Shown: one piece after another, positions 1 to 9,500 of the stretch
How positions within the stretch are numbered: the stretch's first letter is position 1
Layout: each line of letters starts with the position of its first letter
Source of the DNA: Salminus brasiliensis
Lineage: Eukaryota > Chordata > Actinopteri > Characiformes > Bryconidae
Direction: 5' to 3'
NCBI RefSeq assembly: GCF_030463535.1
Contig: NC_132880.1
Span: 36,612,842-36,676,841 of the forward strand
Length of the DNA: 64,000 nucleotides
Notes under the pieces: model-generated
Seen by the model: only the letters and a program-made list of their open reading frames with translations
Told to the model about the DNA's origin: nothing
Database searches by the model: none
Program-made: the position numbers and the translations under genes

Positions 1-540
1 TTGTACTTAATGTAACATTTGGACCATTTCTATTTTGGACAATGTCCATTTGTCATGATATGATTACATATTGCAAAAAGCAGCTGGCGTTGTCAGTGGT
101 ATAAACAACACCTGGATTTGACAGCAACTAACTTTTGGGAAGGTGCAGACTGGCAGAACAATGATCAAAGTTTAATAGCAAATGAATAAGCATTCTGCAG
201 TTGTTAGTGTACAGGGAAAGGTAACATGCACAATGTGGAACATTTATGCCTTACTTGGCACATGCACAGTGCTCTCTTGTGGCACTCCTTGCATGACTTG
301 ACAACTGAAACTATTCTGTGATCATCCATGGCACATTAGCTCTCTATTGCTGTCTGTCCCATATTGTTTAAAACTTTAATGAGAATGTCCTACAGTACAA
401 CTCCAAGACTCTTTAGTCTATTTGAGACTAAATTGCTGCAATTTGATGCATGTGTGACAATTTAGGACCATATGTGGACCATTTCTCTTGGCTTGTCAAT
501 AGAAATTATTTATAATTACTTGGAATCAAATCATGTTACT
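1..540. other. Unassigned intergenic DNA
   Basis: AT-rich sequence without a coherent ORF, tandem repeat or recognised transposon. Confidence 0.4.
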
Positions 541-550
541 ATCATGGGAG

Positions 551-770
551 CAACCATGGCTTAATGGTTAGAGAAGGGGCAGCCATGGCCTAAAGGTTAG
601 AGAAGGGGCAGCCGTGGCCTAAAGGTAAGAGAAGCAGAGTCGTGGATGGAAGGTTGCTGCTCCAATCCCCAGGCCGAGGTGAGCTTGAGCAAGGCCTCTA
701 ACCCTCAATTGTTCCCTAAGTACTGAGGTGGCTGCGTGTTGCTTTGGGTGTGCATTCTCACTGAACTACC
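551..770 (+). mobile_element. Degenerate tRNA-derived SINE with triplicated A-box unit
   Basis: Positions 551-637 hold three tandem copies of a 29-bp unit (starts 551, 580, 609), each with an A-box-like tggcttaatgg or tggcctaaagg. They are followed by a body with gagcttgagcaaggcc and taaccctc, the same order as in the SINE at 3066. The B box is decayed (gctccaatcccc, about 660). The element is old and the family unnamed here. Confidence 0.6.
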
Positions 771-784
771 CAGCTATGTCCATG

Positions 785-1060
785 TAGGGCCTGTTTGGGT
801 TGCCCAACTAAAAGTTTTGTCCTCTGCTTTGATGTTGGTTCCACATATGGAATTCCACCAGGGTTCGTGATGGGACCAGGAGGGGTTGGGCTTGGGCCCA
901 ATCTGGGTTGTACACAGCACATGGGGCCTAGATGTGAGGCGGGCAGTAACAATAGGGCAAATTTAAAAATTCCAATTTGGTCCCAGTATGTACAAACCAG
1001 TCTGTCTTCCTGCAACCCACTTAGCCCATGTTCCACCCATGTGAGCCCCACATGAGCATT
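785..1060. repeat. Probable interspersed repeat of unknown family
   Basis: Unusual G/C-balanced sequence with repeated gggcc/ggccc and cccacatg/catgtggg-like words (cttgggcccaatctggg, cacatggggcc, ccatgtgagccccacatg). It is open in both directions for about 86-97 codons, but the translations resemble nothing known. Family not identified. Confidence 0.3.
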
Positions 1061-1985
1061 TTGGCTGGGTAATGAGATAAATTCTGCGGATGAGGTTGTA
1101 CTGCTGTGCAGTGGTGCTAAAGTGTGCTGAATCTTCAGTTATGCGGTTTTCATGATTATCTGTTGGCTACATTAGCCTTCTAGCTCTGGCACCAGACTTG
1201 TCTGGGCTAACAGGAAACATTTGACTTTTCACTAATTATTCCAAAATTCTCTGTTCTTGTATGTCAGGCTTTTACTCAAGCACATCTGTACACAACCACT
1301 CACCCACCCACACATACTGAGACAGTCCACTAAAGATGGAAGGTGATACACACCATGAGCAAACATGAGGCACTTATGGTTGGGGATTTTCCAATTAGGG
1401 GTCGTGTGTGGGTGGAGACCCACTACATAAGCTCCAAGTCAGAGCTCATCTGGCTGCTTTTCATCACTAACAGATGTTCCTCTATCCCACCAACTCACAG
1501 CCAGCAGTGCTGTTCCAACCAGTAGGACCAGTAGGACATCAGCAGACCTTGTGTACTTCATTAGATGTGCTTGCTTTCTGTTGTAGATGTGAGATTTTGA
1601 GTGGAACAGAGCAAAGAACTGTACTGCTGAGGAGACAGTGTGCAGACCAGAGACTGAGAATGAGGTTTTAGGGAGCATGATCCAATACTCTGCTACCAAC
1701 CACACTTGCAAGATAAATCTCCCAGTCGAAACTGATTATGACAACAAACTGATGCCTTACATGTGTTAACATCACAGCCCTCTGGGTTGGGTGTAGCATT
1801 TTCATAATCGTTATAAATTATGTCACAGTGTGCTTTTCTGAGTGTATCATGGGTGTTGTCAGTACTAGTTTTTCTCCCCAGTGAACAACTATTCTCTCTG
1901 CTCTTGCCTTTAGAAAAACAACTCATAAGTGGAAGTAACAATCAGCTATCATTTTTATAACCATAAAAATTCCAGAAAGATATGA
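1061..1985. other. Unassigned intergenic DNA
   Basis: Short overlapping ORFs of 60-90 codons on both strands without motifs; no tandem repeats and no recognised transposon. Confidence 0.35.
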
Positions 1986-1989
1986 TACG

Positions 1990-2250
1990 ATAAGATATGT
2001 AGAATGGACTGATCAGTGTTTTTGGGCCGATACTGACTGCCCATCGTCTTTCAGTACAATCGGCCGATGGCTGATACCTATAGTGGGCAGGGCTGGATAC
2101 CTTATATAATGTTGTGTTCATTGTCTCTTAAGATGAAATGTCAAATGTGGTCTCTCAAAACCAGTTCCCAGGATCAGCTCTCAGATCACTGATCGCATAT
2201 TTGGGCTATAAATCAGTCTATACTGATATACAGCCGATCATTCCTTCCAC
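1990..2250. repeat. Degenerate interspersed repeat with ggccgat motifs
   Basis: Contains many variants of gatcag, ggccgat and actgat (gggccgatactgac, atcggccgatggctgatac, gatcactgatcg, cagccgatcatt), a pattern of a decayed DNA-transposon repeat frequent in fish. Borders uncertain. Confidence 0.35.
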
Positions 2251-2501
2251 GTCTACTGAAATGCATGTACAGTAATTACCATTACTCACTGGCTACCAAG
2301 TTTATTAGCGGCTGCCCGTCTATACTGTGGCCAGAGTCTTTAAAAAATGCATGCATCCACGCTAACCCTTCAGTGTATTAACTGCTATATAGTCACTGAC
2401 TAACCTAAATTGTAAGTAAAATGCTGTTTTAGCACCCTTATGACAATAAAACACAACACTGTTTAACTTATGTGAGTGTGTATGGAGTGTTATGGAGTGT
2501 T

Positions 2502-2538
2502 AAAAGGGGTGTCCAAAAACATTTGGACATATAGTGTA
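2502..2538 (+). mobile_element. Right-end fragment of the Tc1-type MITE
   Basis: ggggtgtccaaaaacatttg and the following gacatatagtgta match the right ends of the elements at 5244-5685 and 8456-8862. The rest of the element is not visible. Confidence 0.55.
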
Positions 2539-2773
2539 CTTTCTTAGAATGAACTGATCTGCCCAACGGGAGCTAATTATAAGGATCAAAGGCCGCCACC
2601 CAAATTATGTCATCATCTCATCTTTAGAAAAATACAGGAGGACACTTTCATAAATAAGGACACAGAAAGAAGAAGTTGAAAGCATGCACTGAGGTACCAC
2701 CTGGTGGACTTTAGAAACATGCCATATTGCAGCGGTTTTATTAATAAAAACTATATCATCAGTGCCATGTTAC

Positions 2774-2840
2774 AGATACAGAGATAGAGATAGATAGATA
2801 GCTTTTTAATCCCAGAGGGAAAGCATGTATTACAGCAACA
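2774..2840 (+). repeat. (GATA)n plus LINE-tail-like sequence
   Basis: A gatagata run joined to ctttttaatcccagagggaaa, a widespread fish repeat tail of the form 'ctttattgatccc..agggaaa'. Confidence 0.45.
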
Positions 2841-2914
2841 CAAAAGTACGGTGTAAAGTAAGGTTTGTTGAACTCTAAATAAAGCTTTAAAGAAGTATAA
2901 GGAGGTCTTCTGGG

Positions 2915-3480
2915 GTCTTCAGTATGCAGTGGTCATTACCTACCAAAAGTGGTCCAACTAAAGGCAATCCGTGACCCGGCAACAGGGTCATGGGCACCAA
3001 AGTTTCATTGACACAATCTATAGAGGCCCCACCTCACAACTTACAGGACCTATAGGACCTTCTGGGCAGTGGTGGCTCAGCGGTTAGAGCGCCGGGATAT
3101 CGATAACAGGGTTGTGGGTTCGATTCCCGGGCTCGGCAAGCTGCCACTGTTGGGCCCTTGAGCAAGGCCCTTTACCCTCTCTGCTCCCCGGGTGCTGGAG
3201 TTGGCTGCCCACCGCTCTGGGTGTGTGTGTGTACTCACTGCCCCTAACACGTGTGTGTGTGTGAGTGTGTGTTCACTACCAGATGGGTTAAATGCAGAGG
3301 ACACATTTCGCTGTACAGTCCACACTGTACAGTGACGAATACGTGCACCTTTATCCTTTTTTCTGCTAACATTTTTGGTGCCTAATGCCACAGGACGCTT
3401 TCAGAGGTCTTGTGGAGTCCATGCCTCGAGGGGTCAGATCTGTTGTGCCGGCACAAGGAGGACCTACTCAATGTAAGGTG
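2915..3480 (+). mobile_element. Internally deleted Tc1-like transposon, split by a SINE
   Basis: Left part 2915-3062 runs from the transposase start region (tgcagtggtcattacctacc, aaaagtggtccaa) to a junction near 3020, where it jumps to the C-terminal coding region (gaggccccacctcacaactt). Right part 3366-3480 still encodes FRGLVESMPR followed by AQGGPTQ-like residues, the usual Tc1 transposase C-terminus. The SINE at 3066-3365 separates the parts. The catalytic core is missing. Confidence 0.65.
3066..3365 (+). mobile_element. tRNA-derived SINE with intact A and B boxes
   Basis: A box tggctcagcgg at 3073-3083, B box ggttcgattcc at 3117-3127, then a body with gggcccttgagcaaggccct, a GT-rich segment and aaatgcagaggacacatttc, ending in gtgcacctttatcc and a T-run. 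It is inserted in the Tc1-like element, with ttctg found on both sides. Confidence 0.8.
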
Positions 3481-3628
3481 GTGTCAATGTTATTTAAACT
3501 GAATAAATGGCCAAGACTTTCATTACTAAAACAAGTCAGTCATACAGTGATGCATTAATGCAGTATTTGATGTATTATTTCTGAACTCCAGAATACTAGA
3601 TGTAACATGAAACGATGATGTTTGGGAA

Positions 3629-3850
3629 ACTGCCACTCTTGGGCCCTTGAGGAAGGCCCTTCACCCTCTCTGCCTCATGGGTGACATTGTAATGGCTGCC
3701 CATCACTCTGGACATGTGTGCTCACTATATCAGTGGGTGTGTTTGCTTACTAGTGTGTGTATGTTTGTGTTCACTGCATGAAGGCCAATTTTCCTCTGTG
3801 TTCAACACCAATAGTAGATGTGGTTGTCTTGACCACCTTAAAGAAAAGAA
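3629..3850 (+). mobile_element. Diverged SINE body lacking its head
   Basis: actgccactcttgggccctt, then aaggcccttcaccctctctg, gtgtgtgttcactgcatgaa and a tail like the elements at 3066 and 61560. The tRNA-like head is absent or too decayed to recognise. Confidence 0.6.
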
Positions 3851-3859
3851 TAGGTCAAA

Positions 3860-5240
3860 ATGACCACTGGTGCACCTCAACAAATCAAAAGTTTATAGTT
3901 TGACAGATAAAGTATTTTGAAGTCTGTGTAGACAAGGTCTTATGGACAGATGACATACAGGAAAATATAAAAGTAACAGTTCTGTTGAGCCTTCTGTGAA
4001 ACATGGTGGTATGGGCATCTTGTCCTAATTAAAAAGGAACTGCTAATGATCCAAACAGTATAACCTCAGGATGAACACATTACAGCATCTTAAGACTCAG
4101 ATTCAAGTGAATGCCTTAAACTCAGCAGACAGTTCACCTTGCAGGAGTCATTATTAGATCATTTCTAAAGTGTACTAAGAAAGCCACTACTCTCTTACCT
4201 AAAGGTCACACAAAACTACAAAATTAGGTTTCTTGCCGTCAGCTTGCTGAGATCAGTGATGACATGTCAGCCAAGTTTAAGCAATACGCCAGGCTAATTA
4301 AGCAAAAAAAATGGCCACCATGTGTTGTTTGTTTCCTGCAAACTTGATTTGTATGTCTGGACAAAAGAGCTGGTGTGTGGAGTTGGCTGGGTATAGAAAC
4401 TTGGGGTCCGTCGGCTGGTCTCATAAGCATGCCCCTCACCCCTCGCCGTGTGCCAGATGGTGTCTTTAGGATTTCCTGATAAATATTAATGGGACTTCCA
4501 CGAGGGAGCAACAGGAGGTGTGCACTTCCAGTCTGCTTTTTGGAATGCCTCGCCTTTAAATTCCAAAGGGAACTCGCACATACAGTATAAGAAAAGAGGC
4601 AGGGAAAGATACAGAACAACATGAAGGCCAAAAGGATTAACCCAGTGGACAAACTAAGAGTTGGCACTACAGCCGGCCAAAATGGCTCCCTTTGTATGTC
4701 CCTTTGAAATGGTGCCTCCTTTTCTAAGCCAACTCCACTTGAGTTCTTGCTCCAGTGCCAATAGCAGGGTCTGTCCAGTGAGGCAGGCGGTAGGAGGGAG
4801 GATAAAGAGTTTAAGAGTGTGTCACCTGTCAGGCTAGAGCAGGCAGTCTGCATCTGTGTACCCCCTGCAGAGGTTCATCGTTGGCACATTTTACACAAGC
4901 TGGCGGCTAAAGGAACATGTAGGACCTGAAAAAAAACGGCAGTGAAATGATTCCTGAAACCTGTGCTACTATGAAGACTAATGGTGCAGCTGGACTGATT
5001 TATCACGTGTGAAAGCCAAAGCTGGTGCTAAATCGTGCTTTAAGTCTTAAACACTGATATAAATGACTGTTTCTCAGGGATGTAATTACTGGAGTGGTTT
5101 GCTATACTAAACAGCAACCAAATGGCACCACATGCAATCCCCTCTTCTGGGATTGTCATTGTTTTTTTTTTTCTTTTCAGATTGGTGAAGTAATTTAACA
5201 CTAGCATTGATTTGATCGCAGCTGACTTAGCTAAAGCAAG
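3860..5240. other. Intergenic DNA with a 204-codon ORF on the minus strand
   Basis: No recognised repeat. The minus strand is open from an ATG at 4853 to 4239 (204 codons) with one hydrophobic stretch (about residues 65-90) but no known domain and no splice context. It may be chance or conserved non-coding DNA upstream of nhsl3. Confidence 0.3.
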
Positions 5241-5243
5241 CTA

Positions 5244-5685
5244 CACTACATGGACAAAAGAATTGGGACACCTGCTCATTTGTTTCTTTTAAAATAAAGG
5301 CAATTAAAAAGGAGTTTATTCCGTCCTTTTTTTTTTGTTCTTTTTTTGGGTCATTGCTGTAAGGATTTCATTGCATTTAGCCAAATGAATATTACTAAAG
5401 TCAGAATGTTGGATAAAAACCACCCACCTCATCCCCAACTCCCTTACTCATGCCAGAAGAATTGGATGGAGCACCATTATTCCAACACTGAGTTCCACTG
5501 CTCCACTGCTTAATGCTGGGGCTATATTTATATGTTCCTATTTTATTGACAATATCTCTCAAAAGGGACTTGACTTTACAAGCTGTGTGTGTGTGTATTT
5601 GCCCATCTCTGTCAGCAATGGGAGCAACTTTAAATAGCTGAAGGGGTGTCCTCAAACATTTGGACATGTAGTGTATGACTCTGCT
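5244..5685 (+). mobile_element. Tc1-type MITE, near full length
   Basis: Left end acatggacaaaagaattggg and right end ggtgtcctcaaacatttgga plus catgtagtgta form imperfect inverted termini that resemble those of the Tc1 remnant at 52290-52838. The interior (ccccaactcccttactcatg, ttggatggagcaccatt, aagctgtgtgtgtg) is shared with copies at 8456, 30008, 42604 and 59556. No transposase is encoded. Confidence 0.7.
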
Positions 5686-5689
5686 TGAA

Positions 5690-6229
5690 AAAAGCAAACA
5701 GATAACAGCATCACTGTGGTATTAATGTCATGGTAGTTAAATTTACTCAGGTAGTTATAGAAACCCAAGAGCAGACAATCCTTTAAATATCATCACGGGA
5801 CCAATGGGCATCTACCATCAGAAAGAGACAGCACAAGTTTGATTTTATTGGAGGTGTGCAAGACTAAGGTTTGCCTGATCATGCTGGCATTTGTTTCATT
5901 TGGAAATTATTTTCTGGACAGTGAAAAAAAAAAAAGGTTTTTATGAGGTGTCCTAATTTCTACATGACTGTATAGATCAGTAGCTACGCATATGGGGTAC
6001 AAAGTTGCCTTTAATTAACCTAAAGTTTACCAGTGACTTCAGTAAACAGGTTCACCTCTACGTAGTCCTAATCTAAGAATGGGACGTGTGTATGGGGGAG
6101 GGTTAGATTTGTGAAGTAGTAACCTCTCCTAGATTCAGTTGGAGTGATCAGCTCCAAGAGGGGGAAAACCAGTCAAGCACTCAATGGACCAGGGGTCCGG
6201 AGACGGTTACATGTGACAAAAGGAGGGAG
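5690..6229. other. Unassigned DNA upstream of nhsl3
   Basis: AT-rich, with a short poly-A run at about 5925 and a G-rich patch at 6080-6100; no gene or repeat recognised. Confidence 0.35.
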
Positions 6230-6501
6230 AGTTGAAGAGGAAGGAGGGAGGGCGAGGGTGGCAGAGTAAAGCAGCTGGGATTGACGCCGCACACAGTAGA
6301 TCTCATTGTGTTCACTTGGCTTATCCTTTATCAGTCTGCCGCGACGTGGCTACCTCACAACATCCTTTCTGCAGCTCCTTCAGCTTACAGTGATGCCGGG
6401 ACTGCAACTCTTACTGTGTTAGGCGAACCTTCAGCCTTTTTCAAACTCACTCTGGCTTTTACTGCAATGAGCTCTTCCTGGGATTTTATCTGAAGGCAGG
6501 C
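6230..6501 (+). promoter_or_regulatory. Probable nhsl3 5' leader with two short upstream ORFs
   Basis: Sequence directly upstream of the nhsl3 ATG. It is purine-rich around 6220-6265 (ggaggga repeats) and more GC-rich than its surroundings. If transcribed, it holds two ATG-started small ORFs: 6393-6422 (9 codons) and 6467-6493 (8 codons), the second ending 8 nt before the nhsl3 start and in another frame. The transcription start is not visible, so inclusion of either uORF in the mRNA is inferred. Confidence 0.4.
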
Positions 6502-9500
6502 ATGGTGGTTTTTCTGAGTAAAAATGTCCGATCTCTGCTGTCAATCTTCAAGAAGAAGGGTGAGTAGAAAACTGGGGTTTAAGACAAAATTAAAAATTAG
6601 AGGTGCCTTATAGATTTTTGGCTTGAATATACAGCTTTAAAGACAAATATTGACTTGAAAAATTGAATATTAAATAGGTCTCATGGGATTATTCCAAAGA
6701 GCCCTGCCAGAGACTAACCAGAGAAGAAAGAATGCATTTTTAAGAATGTTAAGGTCTTTTTTTGTTTGTTTCATAGATGGAAAATGGACAAATAATTAAG
6801 AATCAAGGTGTTTCAATTAGCTTTTATTTGTGTATTATTTGTAAACTTCAGAGCTACCCCTTACCCCCTTAACACTGTAGCATCATAGTAAACCTACAGT
6901 ACACCTAATTATCCGTTTTCTATTGAATGAACAGTTTTGTAAGACAGTCTACAAGTTACTAACTCTGTTGGTTACACAGTCTATGAATAAAGTATGTGTA
7001 GGCTGTAGACATCTGAATAAGAAATCGAGAAGCAGGTGCTGAGCTGTGGGATGTTAGCTTAAGGGGACAGCATTTCTTGGAAAAGCTGAAAGCCTTTTTT
7101 TAACCTTCCCTGTCAAAAAGATTATTCAGAAATTAGCATTTTGACATCAGAATCTGATGGTAATTCATTTTGTGATTTGATGTCTTATTGATGGTGTTGG
7201 AGAGAAAAAGAGAGGAAGAGACGTCCTCCATATGTCTGCGATCAGGCTGCACCCTGCTGTTTATAAGACGACTTTGAAAGACTTAGCCGTGGTCGACTCT
7301 GACCTTAAGTTTTTAAGTTATGATCAGACAGGGATGAGGAAGAGGAGTGTCTGAGGTAAAACATACAGAAGTAAGGCCCATTTCTTTGCTCCCACCATCC
7401 ACCTTTTCATTTCATACTGCTTCCTTAATGCTGGTAGATTTATTGTATTAGAAAACCTAAATACTGAATAGTGTCTCTTTTTGTGTAGAATATATGAGAA
7501 GTTCCGATCTAATAATCATATAATGGATAGCTTTAGCTTTGGGTCAGTTACATACCACATCATATTGTAAAGTGTACCTGCCCATGTTCCTTACATTAAC
7601 ATCATAACTCTACATCACAATCACAATCCCCAATAGCCAGGTCACTGACACCCCCACTGGGTACCCGCTAATCCAGACACTTAAAAGGTGAAACCATGTA
7701 GAGGGTTTGAAGCGCTAATAAAGAGCTGAGGGGGTTTCTGTTAGGGGAAGGTCCCTCTCTAGGCAAAAACCTTTCATCAAGTTGGCATCCTAATGTCCTT
7801 CGCAAGACTTTAAGGCTCTCAGGAGGACATTAGGAAGCTGATAGGGGGGCCTGTATGAAGCTTCTTACTGTTTCTCAGACAGTGTCCAAAGGCAACTAAA
7901 GGTCACCCTCAAGTGTCGTGTTTCTCCCCCATTGTCCAGCTAACAGTCAGCCTTAGTGCTAATCAGACATAACACCCTTTGACTTCAACAGCTCAGGGGC
8001 CACTGGCTGTCTCATTACAGTGAAGTCAGAATGCAGTGACATGTAAACTGCAAATGATTTGCACTAGATATGGCACAACTATTTTAATGTGTCTTTCAAA
8101 GTTTCAAAGTTAGGCCTAAAGAAAACATCTGCCTCACTTCCTGAATTTGTCCAAAACAAGGTGTATTACAAGCTGGGGGATTTATCTGGCCAATCCAGCC
8201 TATCTGCTACCTGGGGTGTAATGTTTCACGGGCCTTAGCCAATCCAGGATTTACCCTACCACATGCTGAACGGTGTATCTGTCTGCCAGGCTGTTACCTG
8301 AAAGAGATGAACATGTGCTGCATCACAACAACTACTGGGGTGGCTGGACCACCCATAAACAGGAGATTCACCTCAGGTCTCCAGGTTAAACACAGACACA
8401 GTGACATAGAGTAGCTGATAGCACTGACAGACTGCTGCACTGCCTTAGATATATGTTCTATATAGGCAGAAGTATTGAGACGCTTGCTTTTCCATTGTTT
8501 CCCCTAAAATCAAGTGTGTTAAAGAGTTTATCTGGCTTTTGTTTGAGTAACTGTCTCTACTGTCCAGGGAAGGCTTTTTACTAGATTGCAATTAGGATGT
8601 GATTGCATTCAGCAACAACAGCATCTTATCCCTAAAAATATTAATAAAAGGATCTAGCCCATGCCTGGCATGAACCATGATGCCAATAGAGCTCCAGAGT
8701 GCTCCAGAGAGTCCTATTGGCAGTACTTCTCTCCAGGGACTAGACAAGCTGTGTGTGTGCATGTGCACATCTGTGCCAGCAATGGTTATATATTAACTTC
8801 AAATTGATGCATGCATTCGTTTAAAGGGATGTCCACAAACATTTGGACATTTAGTGGATAAAGGATATATACACATAGGGTTCTTGCATTTATGTTTAAT
8901 CACAGTTTTATGCCAAAGCCAATTTGAAAATCATGGTAAATATTATTAGTATTGCTATATTATTAGTATTAATAATACTAATTAGTATTAAGCAGCCTGT
9001 GGCCCGCTGGCGGACCGAAAGTGTTATTACAAAAGTCTGTTACCAAAGAATAGCCCAACCAGTTTGTACAGAAGTCCCTGTAATTACTAAGTAATACGCC
9101 TTAATGTGGAATAAGCCTAGCTACGTTAAGGGGTTAATCAGCAATAATGTATGTGTAAGTGTTAGTAGTTACTTTCTGCTTTAACCTCTATATAAAGTAT
9201 GAAGCCTATTCTCATCTCTAATATAACTATACGATATTCTTATCCAATTCACATCATTATTAACATATATAAGTATATGTGAACATTTAAAATTGCAGCC
9301 CTAGGTTAGCCACGTGTTACAGTACGTTGAATAGAGAGAAGGCGAGGTAAAGGGTAATCTGGTATTGGATGGCATTAAAGGTCAAGGCAGCTAGAGAGAT
9401 TATTTGGTGTGAGTGTCAGGGCCTCTAACATACTGCTGCTGAGATCTTATCCACAATCTGTCAAGTGCCTGTCTGACTGCCAGCATTAGCAGGTTCCAAT

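Noticed and set aside
3117..3127. Possible tRNA gene (A and B boxes)
   Set aside because: No cloverleaf with acceptor stem or anticodon arm can be closed; the SINE body follows directly.
6281..6493. 70-codon ORF just upstream of nhsl3
   Set aside because: It starts at TTG, not ATG; the only in-frame ATG is at 6467, giving the 8-codon uORF reported above.
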